Shown here: in pieces, positions 5,911 through 13,864 of the stretch
Position numbering within the stretch: the stretch's first letter is position 1
Layout of the letters: each line of letters opens with the position of its first letter
From: Alcaligenaceae bacterium
GTDB lineage: Bacteria; Pseudomonadota; Gammaproteobacteria; Burkholderiales; Burkholderiaceae_B
Direction: 5' to 3'
Assembly: GCA_012511095.1 (NCBI GenBank)
Contig: JAAZGT010000037.1
Coordinates: 1 to 15,034, forward strand
Length of the DNA: 15,034 nt
The notes under the pieces: model-generated
Told to the model about the DNA's origin: nothing
What the model saw: the letters and a program-made list of their open reading frames with translations, nothing else
Database searches by the model: none
Program-made: the position numbers and the translations under genes

Positions 5911-7170
5911 TTAAAAGGAGCTCATTAACTTATCCCACAAACGGCCAAATAAACCCGCTTGTTCAACCTCTTCGATAACAACCAGAGGGTCTTGCTTAAC
6001 AATATGGCCATCTAATACAAACTGCACCACACCCACCTGCTGACCCACTGCTAATGGAGCAACTAGTTTTTGTGTAATTTGTGTCATGGCCTGCACCTGA
6101 TCTTCACGACCACGTGGCACAGTTACTGCCACTTTATTTTGAGAACCTAATTTAACAGTTTTGGTCGTCCCCTCCCACACACGTGGTTCTACAACCTCTT
6201 GACCAGCTGCAGCAACCTCACGGTCGACAAAATTAGCATAACCCCAGTCAAGCAACTGTTGGTTAGCACGCTCACGACTCGCAATACTCTCGGTACCAAT
6301 CACCACCGATAATAAACGACGACCATCACGTACTGCGGTACTAATTAAACTATAGCCAGCCGAATTTGTATGACCTGTTTTTAAACCATCCACACCTAGG
6401 TTTTTACGTAATAAACCATTACGGTTATGCTGGTTAATATTGTTATAGCGATACTCTAGCTGACTAAAATAATGATAATGATCTGGGTGATCCAAAATAA
6501 TATGCTGCGCTAACACCGACATATCACGCGCTGTGGTGTAGGTATACTCCGATGGTAAACCCGTTGGGTCACCATAGCTCGTATTAGGCATACCAAAGTC
6601 ACGAGCACGTTTATTCATTTGGTCAACAAAGACATTAACCGAACCCGCCACGGTCTGAGCTAACAAAATACTGGCATCATTACCTGACTGTACCACCATA
6701 CCCTGGACTAAATCGCCGATCTTAACCGGTGTATTGACCTCAATAAACATACGAGAGCCAATTGCCTGACGGGCTTCAGGTGTAACAATCACCTCTTGGT
6801 CTAAGGAGATACGCTTGTTATCTAGGGCATCAAAGACCAAACTAGCAGTCATTAACTTAGTAAGAGAAGCGGGCTCGACACGCATATCAGGATCTTTTTC
6901 CGCCAAAATTTGACCTGTATCTACATCCATTAATAACCAACTACGCGCCTCAACCTCAGGCAAAGCAAGATTAGAAAAACTCGCTACCGTTGGCGTATCC
7001 GGTGTAGTGGGTACAATCGAAGACACATTAACAGGCTCAATTTGCTCTGTTGGTGTAGGCTGTAAAATAATTTGCCCATCAACCTTATCGGTTTTTTCAC
7101 CCGAAAATAATTGATATGCGCCACCACCCACTAGAACTAGCACTAGTAAAATAAGAATTCTTTTAAACAT
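5911..7170 (-). CDS. dacC: D-alanyl-D-alanine carboxypeptidase, PBP5/6 type
   Basis: This low-molecular-weight penicillin-binding protein removes the terminal D-Ala from peptidoglycan pentapeptides in the periplasm. The three active-site motifs are present: SLTK with nucleophile Ser102 and Lys105, SGN at 162-164, and KTG at 264-266. A PBP5 C-terminal beta domain occupies about 310-395, followed by an end with amphipathic character (GLFGRLWDKLMSSF) that should hold the protein to the membrane. The first 22 residues are a hydrophobic signal or anchor without a clear AxA cleavage site, followed by a Thr/Pro-rich linker to about residue 65 that is longer than in E. coli PBP5. A weak promoter (TTTACA at 7212-7217, TTTATA at 7190-7195) may lie before it. 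The dacA/dacC paralogue name is uncertain. Confidence 0.93.
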   Translation of the reverse strand: MFKRILILLVLVLVGGGAYQLFSGEKTDKVDGQIILQPTPTEQIEPVNVSSIVPTTPDTPTVASFSNLALPEVEARSWLLMDVDTGQILAEKDPDMRVEPASLTKLMTASLVFDALDNKRISLDQEVIVTPEARQAIGSRMFIEVNTPVKIGDLVQGMVVQSGNDASILLAQTVAGSVNVFVDQMNKRARDFGMPNTSYGDPTGLPSEYTYTTARDMSVLAQHIILDHPDHYHYFSQLEYRYNNINQHNRNGLLRKNLGVDGLKTGHTNSAGYSLISTAVRDGRRLLSVVIGTESIASRERANQQLLDWGYANFVDREVAAAGQEVVEPRVWEGTTKTVKLGSQNKVAVTVPRGREDQVQAMTQITQKLVAPLAVGQQVGVVQFVLDGHIVKQDPLVVIEEVEQAGLFGRLWDKLMSSF

Positions 7171-7218
7171 CGTTGTTACTCTAATCCGCTATAAATATAT
7201 AATTTGGCTATTGTAAAA

Positions 7219-7890
7219 CTAAATCAGGTCTAGGCCCTTAAGATAGAGCTCTAATTGCTTACGAAGTTCAATCAACGCCCCATGGAAGAAATGCCCTACA
7301 TTTGGTAAAACAGTGACTGGCTGTCTATACATGGCCAACCACTCAAAGGCATCGGCCAATGGAATCACCTCGTCTGCGCCACCATGGATCACAAAGGTGT
7401 TTTCAGGCAATCTAAGCTCTCTATAATTAAAGCGCCACACCCCCACACCTGCTAAGATCAAGGCCGAAGGCACGGTCAGACCGCTCTGCTCTGCACCACG
7501 ATCAATCAAATCCACAACCTCTTGGTGCAATAGCGCTGCCACTGCTGAGCCAAAGGAAAAACCACTAATCAGCCACGGCAACTCTGCAAATTGTGGATTT
7601 TCAGCTAAAAACTGCTGCACCACCAACAACATATCTTGAGTCTCACCGACCGCCTCATCGAAAACGCCCTCAGACTTACCCACACCCCTGAAATTAGGGC
7701 GTAACACAACATAACCCTGCTGAACTAATAAGCGCGATATCGTAGTGACGACCTTATTGTCTCGGGTACCTTCGTATAAAGGATGAGGATGCAAAACAAC
7801 AGCCCAACCCTTGGGCTCGATCTCTGGGTAATCTAGCATCACGTCAACGACGCCTGCAGCACCTTGATATAACTTATTTTCTTGAGACAT
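7219..7890 (-). CDS. Alpha/beta hydrolase, COG2945-like
   Basis: This is a predicted serine hydrolase of 223 residues, with no signal peptide. The nucleophile elbow is GFSFG (Ser112), the acid is probably Asp173 in HGGADEVIP, and the base His200 in NVGHFF. HPHPLYEGTRDNK (34-46) and RPNFRGVGKSEG (64-75) are marks of the short hydrolases grouped as COG2945, for which no physiological substrate is known to me. I used ATG 7890 because the family begins just there; the frame continues upstream to a TTG at 7938 that would add a hydrophobic leader with no ribosome site. It lies between the small membrane protein and dacC, and shares no obvious pathway with either. Confidence 0.85.
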   Translation of the reverse strand: MSQENKLYQGAAGVVDVMLDYPEIEPKGWAVVLHPHPLYEGTRDNKVVTTISRLLVQQGYVVLRPNFRGVGKSEGVFDEAVGETQDMLLVVQQFLAENPQFAELPWLISGFSFGSAVAALLHQEVVDLIDRGAEQSGLTVPSALILAGVGVWRFNYRELRLPENTFVIHGGADEVIPLADAFEWLAMYRQPVTVLPNVGHFFHGALIELRKQLELYLKGLDLI

Positions 7891-7940
7891 GTTAAATAGA
7901 ATTGTTTTAAATAGGAAATAGCTTAACCAAGGCCACAAAC

Positions 7941-8102
7941 CTAGGGCAGTGGCTCAATACGTATATCCCGAGGCTTATACTCAACCACACGCGGCGAACC
8001 CGAACTAATTTTGAGCTCACTCGGCTTGAAACCTAACCAACCCGCACCAAAGGCGTAAACCACAAGATTGGCTAATAAAAGAATAAAGATTAGGGTACGC
8101 AT
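7941..8102 (-). CDS. Small single-span membrane protein, possible SPOR-protein remnant
   Basis: This 53-residue ORF runs from ATG 8102 to TAG 7941. Residues 1-20 (MRTLIFILLLANLVVYAFGA) form one membrane segment, followed by GWLGF and a polar tail of about 29 residues, predicted periplasmic, rich in charged residues and ending EPLP. AGAG lies a few bases before the ATG. From memory, genes after coaX in Burkholderiales often encode proteins that begin with the same kind of LLLANL membrane segment and carry a C-terminal SPOR domain; here the frame stops before any SPOR domain, and only 50 bases remain before the hydrolase gene. The protein-like composition and codirectional position 38 bases after coaX argue that it is real. 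Its function is unknown; it may be a shortened relative that is still made, or a decayed gene. Confidence 0.65.
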   Translation of the reverse strand: MRTLIFILLLANLVVYAFGAGWLGFKPSELKISSGSPRVVEYKPRDIRIEPLP

Positions 8103-8140
8103 ATTGCTCTTGTGCTTAATTGAAAATATAAGCTGATGAC

Positions 8141-9007
8141 TTATTTTTGCTCTAAGCAGTGCTGGGCATAAACCAACAATCCCGCCAATGCGGGATCATC
8201 AAATGGGAATAGGTCTATTGTATCAAATCCATGCAGCTTCGCTTGCTCAGTAAGAAGGCGCGACAATTCAGGCACCACATAATCTGCTGCCCCACCCGCA
8301 TAAAAAACCACTGGTTGTTGCTGGCAACGCTCAATCACTAAGGACCACTGACGTAGCACAGCCGCTGTTTGGGCTCCAATCATGCCACTTTCAAGTGCTT
8401 CTGCGGTTGAACTCGGAAATTTCACAGGCAAAGTTGACTTTTCCCAATTAATTGCAGGCAATTGAGCCGTGCGCTGAGCCACACTGTCAGCCATTAATTG
8501 TAAACCTGGGAAAATCAATCCACCTAAAAAAGTGTTTTCAAAGACTGTATCAACGGTCGTAGCCGTACCAAAGCTAATAAGCATCACTGGCCGTTGAGCC
8601 GCATACTTATGCACACTAACGCCCAACACGGCTAACCAACGGTCTGAGCCTAATTGCCTATGGTCAACATAGGAATTTTTTAAGTGCAAAAGTTGGGGTT
8701 GAGAGGTGAGCCAATGATATTCATAATTTGCGACACCACAATGCAAATCAATCTGCTCCATGATTTTTGCCTGAACTGCAGGCCCTGCTACATTAACCCC
8801 AATCACTAATTTGGGTTTATTTTCAAAAGCAGCTAATTGCGCGGCCAAATCACCCAACTCATCGTGAGTCAAAATAAACTTATTAACCTTTGCATCACAG
8901 CCCAAACCCTGATTATCCGCAGACCTACTAAGCGCATCATAATGAGCAAACTTAACGCGGGTATTTCCCGCATCAATTAAAAGCACGGCCGTGGAGCAGT
9001 TTGTCAT
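8141..9007 (-). CDS. coaX: Type III pantothenate kinase
   Basis: This enzyme phosphorylates pantothenate, the first step of coenzyme A synthesis. It has the acetate/sugar-kinase-like fold: phosphate-binding DAGNTRVK at 12-19, GSDRW at 120-124 with the catalytic Asp122, FGTATTVD at 146-153, GGLIFPGL at 162-169, and AGGAAD at 237-242. Length 288 fits the family. AAGGA lies 7 bases before ATG 9007. It follows birA by 15 bases; the same pairing in Bordetella gave the family its older name Baf, an accessory factor for toxin expression. No coaA-type kinase is seen in the window. Confidence 0.95.
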   Translation of the reverse strand: MTNCSTAVLLIDAGNTRVKFAHYDALSRSADNQGLGCDAKVNKFILTHDELGDLAAQLAAFENKPKLVIGVNVAGPAVQAKIMEQIDLHCGVANYEYHWLTSQPQLLHLKNSYVDHRQLGSDRWLAVLGVSVHKYAAQRPVMLISFGTATTVDTVFENTFLGGLIFPGLQLMADSVAQRTAQLPAINWEKSTLPVKFPSSTAEALESGMIGAQTAAVLRQWSLVIERCQQQPVVFYAGGAADYVVPELSRLLTEQAKLHGFDTIDLFPFDDPALAGLLVYAQHCLEQK

Positions 9008-9022
9008 TGTATTTTCCTTAAG

Positions 9023-9898
9023 CTAAGCTTGATTATCAACAGCGCGGATTGAGATATCGCCATAAATCACTTGCTTAACACCCGCCTCAGTTTTAACAAG
9101 CAAACACGCGTTTTTATCAACACCTTGGGCCAGGCCACTAAACATAATCTCTTGACCATTAAGCACATCAACGACTTGCTCTTTTAAGGCATCAACCATG
9201 ACATGACGCGCCACAAAAGGCTCAAAACCGCTGGACTGATACTGTAAGACAGCTTGATACCAAGCATTGGCAATCAAAGCAACCATGCTACTGACGTTTT
9301 CAGCGGCTTTATTTTCTCGATCTTTTAACGATGAGAGTACCGAGGTCCAATCCGCAACAGGCCGCTGCAAAGACTCACTCAAGGCCTTGGCATGCGATAA
9401 GTTTAGACCCATCCCAATAACAACCACGTGATGATGCGCTGAAAAACGACCTACTGTTGGTCTGACTGCTTCAACTAATAAACCCGATAGCTTAGCCCCA
9501 TCGAATAAAATATCGTTAGGCCATTTCATACTCAAGCGATGTTCGTTTTGAGAGCCTACCAATTGACGTAACTGCTCACAAACCACAATACCGCAAAGTG
9601 GCGCTAACATCGGCAACTGCGTCGCTGGCATCTCCACATCAAAGGCACAAGAAAACATCAACGTGGTTTTGTCTAAATCCTTCCAGTTGCGTCCACCACG
9701 CCCCTTACCGCGGGTTTGGTGATGCGCCCCCAATAAACTTGGACGCGCTTGTATAGGCTCGCGTTGACGAGCACTATTAATTAATTGGGTATTGGTCGAA
9801 TCAATCTGATCGACCCATTGGACCTCAGCAAAACTAGGTAACTCTTGTTTGATTTTCGTCGCCAATTGTGCGGACGGCGGTAAGGTAATTAATGGCAT
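9023..9898 (-). CDS. birA: Biotin-[acetyl-CoA-carboxylase] ligase, short form without DNA-binding domain
   Basis: This ligase makes biotinyl-AMP and attaches biotin to the carrier lysine of acetyl-CoA carboxylase and related enzymes. DSTN (33-36), GAHHQTRGKGRGGRNW (57-72) binding biotinyl-AMP, KWPND (125-129), KLSGLLVE (136-143) with Lys136, and GMGLN (162-166) are all present. A short C-terminal SH3-like domain follows from about 240. At 291 residues it begins directly with the catalytic domain, so the N-terminal helix-turn-helix of E. coli BirA is absent and it should not act as a biotin repressor. ATG 9898 has no strong Shine-Dalgarno. It lies 43 bases after waaA, with a stem-loop in the gap, and 15 bases before coaX. 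Confidence 0.94.
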   Translation of the reverse strand: MPLITLPPSAQLATKIKQELPSFAEVQWVDQIDSTNTQLINSARQREPIQARPSLLGAHHQTRGKGRGGRNWKDLDKTTLMFSCAFDVEMPATQLPMLAPLCGIVVCEQLRQLVGSQNEHRLSMKWPNDILFDGAKLSGLLVEAVRPTVGRFSAHHHVVVIGMGLNLSHAKALSESLQRPVADWTSVLSSLKDRENKAAENVSSMVALIANAWYQAVLQYQSSGFEPFVARHVMVDALKEQVVDVLNGQEIMFSGLAQGVDKNACLLVKTEAGVKQVIYGDISIRAVDNQA

Positions 9899-9916
9899 AA
9901 CATATATTTTCTGACA

Positions 9917-9934
9917 GGTTAGGAAAGCCTAACC
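9917..9934. other. Stem-loop in the waaA-birA gap
   Basis: GGTTAGG at 9917-9923 and CCTAACC at 9928-9934 form a perfect 7-pair stem. The loop is AAAG on the plus strand and CTTT in the transcript. It begins 7 bases after the waaA stop codon and ends 18 bases before the birA ATG. On the coding strand it is not followed by a U run, so it does not look like a complete terminator; it may be a transcript end-protecting or processing stem. Confidence 0.55.
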
Positions 9935-9941
9935 CTATAGT

Positions 9942-11231
9942 CTACTGCAAAAAGGGCTCTATATAGTCCATTGTGCGCTTAGTTGCCCCACGGTGTTGTG
10001 CCAACCATTGCTGCGCAGCCTGGCTCATTGCCTCGCGTTGCTGCTTATCGTGTAGTAATTGCTCGGCGGTGTTAATGGCATCAGGTGCATCATCGCAGCG
10101 CATCGTGGCACCAGCAAGAATTGAGTCCTCGACCGCTTGTTTAAAATTATCTGTGTGCGGACCTACAATCACCGGCACACCAACTGCACTTGCTTCGATA
10201 TTATTTTGACCACCAAAATTGGCAAAACTACCACCGATAATTGCCACATCGGCCAAACCATAATAAAAGAACATCTCACCTAGACTATCGCCCAATAATA
10301 GCTGGCATTGCTTTAACTCATCAATTGATGGCTGAGCTGAGCGTCTACAATAAGATAAGCCCGATTTATCTAATTCCTTTGCGACTTCCTCAAAGCGCTG
10401 GGGATGTCGTGGCACCAAAATATATAAGGGATGATTTTCTGCGTTTTCAGACACACGACTGCTCAGAGTCTCAATAAATAAGAGCTCTTCGCTCTCTCGG
10501 GTACTAGCAATCACCACAATCGGGCGTTGCAATTGCTCTTTTAACGCCTGCGCTTTTTCTACCAAATCATCAGCAACAGCTACTTCAAATTTTAAATTGC
10601 CCACAAGCTTAACCTGCTTAAGGCCATAGCTCTCTAGACGCTCTTGGTCTTCTGGGGTTTGAGCAAGCACTAATTTTAAGGAAGAAAAGGCATCTTTTAC
10701 CGCACTTCCCATCCAACGGGCTTGTTTTAAGGCGGACTCTGAAAAACGCGCACTTACCACAACCATGGGAATGCTCTGTTGCTTTGCTGCTGCGAGCAAA
10801 TTAGGCCAAATTTCCCTTTCGATTAAGATCCCACAACGTGGTTGCCAATAATTTAAAAAGCCTTGTACCGCCTTTGGTAAGTCATAGGGCACCCAAGCCT
10901 GACGTAATTGTCCCGATGCGATATAAGGTTCAAACAAAGATGCCCCTGCTTCTCGGCCCGTTGCAGTCATATGGGTTAAGAGCACGGGTAGATTTTGATC
11001 TAATAAAGCCTGTATCAATGGTTGAGCGGCACGCGTTTCACCCAAACTAACGGCATGCACCCATACCGGACGCTGAAAGTCATCACTCAAAACAGCACTA
11101 GCATATTGACCAAAGCGCTCTGGAGCGCGTATGTCCCACTGCCCACCAGCACGCCTTGCCTTACGCTCTAATAATTTAAATATGAGCGGCGATGCTGTTT
11201 TGAGCAAAACCGTATAGATGAAACGATTCAT
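9942..11231 (-). CDS. waaA: 3-deoxy-D-manno-octulosonic acid (Kdo) transferase
   Basis: This GT30-family glycosyltransferase adds Kdo to lipid A precursor at the inner face of the cytoplasmic membrane, the first step of lipopolysaccharide inner-core assembly. An N-terminal membrane-associated helix is followed by HAVSLGE (59-65), which carries the catalytic Glu65. VPRHPQRF, the GDSLGEMFFYYGLAD segment, and GGSFANFGGQNNIEA with the Glu of the nucleotide-sugar site complete the C-terminal domain. Length 429 is typical. I used ATG 11231 rather than the TTG three bases earlier, because ATG 11231 overlaps the waaC stop as TGATG, which indicates translational coupling. The number of Kdo residues added cannot be told from the sequence. 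Confidence 0.96.
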   Translation of the reverse strand: MNRFIYTVLLKTASPLIFKLLERKARRAGGQWDIRAPERFGQYASAVLSDDFQRPVWVHAVSLGETRAAQPLIQALLDQNLPVLLTHMTATGREAGASLFEPYIASGQLRQAWVPYDLPKAVQGFLNYWQPRCGILIEREIWPNLLAAAKQQSIPMVVVSARFSESALKQARWMGSAVKDAFSSLKLVLAQTPEDQERLESYGLKQVKLVGNLKFEVAVADDLVEKAQALKEQLQRPIVVIASTRESEELLFIETLSSRVSENAENHPLYILVPRHPQRFEEVAKELDKSGLSYCRRSAQPSIDELKQCQLLLGDSLGEMFFYYGLADVAIIGGSFANFGGQNNIEASAVGVPVIVGPHTDNFKQAVEDSILAGATMRCDDAPDAINTAEQLLHDKQQREAMSQAAQQWLAQHRGATKRTMDYIEPFLQ

Positions 11232-12247
11232 CAAGACTCCGACGGACTATCAAATAGTGTCACTACAGAGTGGTCCTCTACACCTTCTTCTTGAGACAAG
11301 CCAAGCGCTTGCTTTAACTTTAAAATAACTGCATCACGACTTGGCGGCACACCCCTATCGCCTAGACTCGCGGTCATGCCAGTGCCAGTTAAAGGCGTAC
11401 GTACAGGGGTTGAGGCACAGTAAATCCCAATGGTGGGTCGACCTAAGGCAGCTGATAAATGGGTTAAACCACTATCTAAACCGATCATTAAACGAGCAGC
11501 CGCTAACTGATGCGCCACCTCTTTAAGTGGTAAACCGGTTAAAAACTGCACCTTAGGGTATTTTTTAACTAATTCCGCAGCTCGTTCGGCTTCTTTGGCA
11601 TTACCCGCTAAAACGCGCAATTCTAAGCCCTGCTCTACCAGTAAATCGAGCGCCGCGTGCCAATCCTCTTCGGGCCACAGCTTATCATCGCGGCTAGCTG
11701 AAGGCATGATTACCGCATAATCTTGAATCTCAACCCCATCAGTAAAGGTCTGTAAACCAAAATTAGGCGGCCCCTCGTACTCATAGCCTAAGGCTAAGGC
11801 GGCCAACTCACGCTGACGAATCACCGCGGGTTGCCAAAACTCTACGGTATGACGTTTATGATAAAACAATGAGGCTAAGCGCTCTCTAGCCGAATTCCAA
11901 TCCAGACCATGGCGCATACCACGAGTTTGACGCACCACCCAAACCGATTTCATTAGGGCCTGCATATCTAGCACGATATCGTATTTAATCTCGCGGAGCT
12001 TTTTACGAAACTCAGCACGCTCACGCCTTACCCCTTTGCTCCACCAACTCTTACGCCAACGGCGATGAGACAAGGTAATCACACGATTAACCGCTGGATG
12101 CCAAGAAGGAATTTCTGCAAACGACTCCTCAACCACCCAATCAATGGTGGCATCAGGGAAATGCGCAGCAATATCAGAAATTGCTGGCAACACAAAGATA
12201 AGATCCCCTAAAGAGGATGAACGCACAATGAGTATTTTTTTTGCCAT
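11231..12247 (-). CDS. waaC: Lipopolysaccharide heptosyltransferase I
   Basis: This GT9-family enzyme transfers L-glycero-D-manno-heptose from ADP-heptose to Kdo of the inner core. The N-terminal domain begins with ILIVRSSSLGDLIFVLPA (5-22), including the SLGD motif of the family. The C-terminal ADP-heptose domain contains GLDSGLTHLSAALGRPTIG, with the Asp-Ser-Gly loop. WaaC is preferred to WaaF because of the LDMQALMKS stretch and the direct coupling to waaA; this is likely but not proved. GAGG lies 4 bases before ATG 12247. The stop shares one base with the waaA ATG (TGATG). The C-terminal tail of about 20 acidic residues after the fold is poorly conserved in type. Confidence 0.92.
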   Translation of the reverse strand: MAKKILIVRSSSLGDLIFVLPAISDIAAHFPDATIDWVVEESFAEIPSWHPAVNRVITLSHRRWRKSWWSKGVRRERAEFRKKLREIKYDIVLDMQALMKSVWVVRQTRGMRHGLDWNSARERLASLFYHKRHTVEFWQPAVIRQRELAALALGYEYEGPPNFGLQTFTDGVEIQDYAVIMPSASRDDKLWPEEDWHAALDLLVEQGLELRVLAGNAKEAERAAELVKKYPKVQFLTGLPLKEVAHQLAAARLMIGLDSGLTHLSAALGRPTIGIYCASTPVRTPLTGTGMTASLGDRGVPPSRDAVILKLKQALGLSQEEGVEDHSVVTLFDSPSES

Positions 12248-12257
12248 ACCGCCTCAC

Positions 12258-13160
12258 TTAATCTAACAAGTTAAGCTTAGCACTTAAAGGAAGATGATCT
12301 GAGATTTTTGTCCATGGTTTGCCTTTAAGAACCTCAGTTTTATCAATTTCAAAACCACGCTGATACATACGATCTAAACGCAACCAAGGAAAAGAAGCAG
12401 GATAAGTACGCGGATTATAGTAACGCCTTTCAATGAAAAAAGCCTCAGTTAAGCGTTTAAAACTCTCCGTTTTCATATAACTACCCAAACGCTCTAGACT
12501 ATTTTTAAGCTCGGGGTTTTGCCAGATCTCGGACATTTCATTTAAACCCTTTTGAAAATTGAGCTTAACAGCCGGAAACTCCATATCAACCCGCTTAGAC
12601 TCGTCTTCAAAGACCTCTTTTAAGTGTAAAATAGACATCAAATCACTACTTAAACGCTGAGTCCAGTCATTAAAATCACCCGCAATAATAATGGGCTCAT
12701 TATCATCTACTAAACGATTAATGCGTGAAGCAATGGCTTCGGTCTGGCGCTGACGACTTTTCTTAAAAAGCCCTAAATGCACCACAAAGCAGTGCACAAT
12801 GCGCTCACCCACCTGAACCTGAGCATGCAAAACACCACGTTGCTCTAAGCGATGGTCTGAAATGTCTTCGTTATCATCACAAACAATGGGATAACGACTT
12901 AACAAGACATTACCATGATCGGTATTACGTCGAATTGCATTACGCCCATAACACACATACATACCAAGCGCATCCGCTAAACGCCTTGGTTGATTATGCA
13001 AAGCATCCTCTAAATCATTACGCCCCTGCACCTCTTGTAAAAAGATTAAATCGGCATTTTCACGTTGTAATGCACTTTTTAAATGAGCAAAAGAAGGGCG
13101 TGTTCCTAAAGGTGACTTACCTTTATGAATGTTGTATGTTAGAACTTTTAGTTGCGTCAT
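12258..13160 (-). CDS. Endonuclease/exonuclease/phosphatase (EEP) family protein with an internal extra segment
   Basis: This member of the DNase I / EEP superfamily has 300 residues and no signal peptide or membrane span. The metal and catalytic residues are in order: Asn10 (YNIHKG), Glu43 (FLQEVQ), His128 (VVHLGL), Asp162 and Asn164 (AGDFNDW), Asp263 (RLDRMY), and Asp288-His289 (SDHLPL). Relatives in this gene position are usually about 245-260 residues as I recall; here about 55 polar residues lie between about 190 and 247. Substrate is unknown; such proteins act on phosphodiester or phosphomonoester bonds. ATG 13160 is preferred over a TTG at 13172, though neither has a clear ribosome site. 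It precedes waaC by 10 bases, so an envelope-related role is possible but unproved. Confidence 0.88.
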   Translation of the reverse strand: MTQLKVLTYNIHKGKSPLGTRPSFAHLKSALQRENADLIFLQEVQGRNDLEDALHNQPRRLADALGMYVCYGRNAIRRNTDHGNVLLSRYPIVCDDNEDISDHRLEQRGVLHAQVQVGERIVHCFVVHLGLFKKSRQRQTEAIASRINRLVDDNEPIIIAGDFNDWTQRLSSDLMSILHLKEVFEDESKRVDMEFPAVKLNFQKGLNEMSEIWQNPELKNSLERLGSYMKTESFKRLTEAFFIERRYYNPRTYPASFPWLRLDRMYQRGFEIDKTEVLKGKPWTKISDHLPLSAKLNLLD

Positions 13161-13200
13161 AACCAGCGACAATGTAATTCATCAAATCAGTTGCCTAATA

Positions 13201-13848
13201 TTAATGGCCAAACAAGACAATTTGAAGAATTAAATTATAAAAGAATTGAACACCACTACCAATCACTGGCTGTAGCGTACCGGTCATCAATAACAATAAT
13301 AAAATCCAAATACCATAAGGCTCAATTCGCGCTAACATACGCTCTACCTCCAGTGGCACGAGATTCATAATGATTCGGCCACCATCAAGTGGGGGGATTG
13401 GTAACAAATTCAATACCATTAAAATCAGATTGATTTGTATACCCGCCATTGAGACTTGCCACAAAAACCCATCAGTCTGCCCCATAGACAACAAAATTCG
13501 CAACAAAATAGCCCACATAAAGGCCATAACGAAGTTGGAAGCAGGACCAGCCAGAACCACCCAGATCATGTGACGTCTAGGCTCTCTTAATTGCCCTTGG
13601 TTAACGGGCACTGGTTTAGCCCAACCAAATAGCATCCCCCCGAGAAACATCGTCAACAAAGGAAAAATAATAGTACCTAGAGGGTCAATATGCCGTGTTG
13701 GATTTAAGCTGACTCGACCTAAAACATAGGCCGTATTATCACCAAACATTTTAGCCACATAACCATGAGCAGCCTCATGTAGGGTGATCGCAAAAATCAC
13801 GGGAATGGCATAAATCGTGATCAATCTAAGTGTTGTTTCAATATCCAT
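13201..13848 (-). CDS. Site-2 protease family membrane metallopeptidase (M50)
   Basis: This polytopic membrane peptidase has 215 residues. HEAAH at 24-28 gives the two zinc-binding histidines and the catalytic Glu25. LNLLPIPPLDGG (147-157) supplies the third zinc ligand, Asp155, in a later membrane helix. Five to six hydrophobic segments can be drawn, near 8-26, 58-75, 95-118, 130-150, 176-192 and 196-213. There is no PDZ or CBS domain, so it is a minimal member of the group close to YwhC/FtsH-neighbour types rather than RseP. Such proteases cut inside the membrane, but no substrate is suggested by context. It starts 16 bases after the YpfJ-type gene, with no visible Shine-Dalgarno. Confidence 0.93.
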   Translation of the reverse strand: MDIETTLRLITIYAIPVIFAITLHEAAHGYVAKMFGDNTAYVLGRVSLNPTRHIDPLGTIIFPLLTMFLGGMLFGWAKPVPVNQGQLREPRRHMIWVVLAGPASNFVMAFMWAILLRILLSMGQTDGFLWQVSMAGIQINLILMVLNLLPIPPLDGGRIIMNLVPLEVERMLARIEPYGIWILLLLLMTGTLQPVIGSGVQFFYNLILQIVLFGH

Positions 13849-13864
13849 AAAACTAATTAAGAAA

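Noticed and set aside
7190..7217. Promoter TTTACA-N16-TTTATA before dacC
   Set aside because: The -10 is poor and the leader would be only about 13 bases; mentioned with dacC but not listed as a feature.
7891..7938. Hydrolase start at TTG 7938
   Set aside because: It gives a hydrophobic leader not expected in this cytoplasmic family, has no ribosome site, and ATG 7890 fits the family start.
9970..11530. Several plus-strand open frames opposite waaA and waaC
   Set aside because: They are antisense shadows of well-conserved genes, with no domain signature, ribosome site or signal peptide.
13161..13172. EEP protein start at TTG 13172
   Set aside because: A TTG without ribosome site adds only MSLV; ATG 13160 begins four residues before the conserved core strand.
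13391..13396. G6 run as a phase-variation tract in the M50 peptidase gene
   Set aside because: It encodes the conserved Pro-Pro of the LPIPPLDGG motif; the run follows from protein conservation.
12935..13573. Plus-strand frames opposite the EEP and M50 genes
   Set aside because: They lie antisense to motifs of the real genes and have low-complexity, non-protein-like composition.
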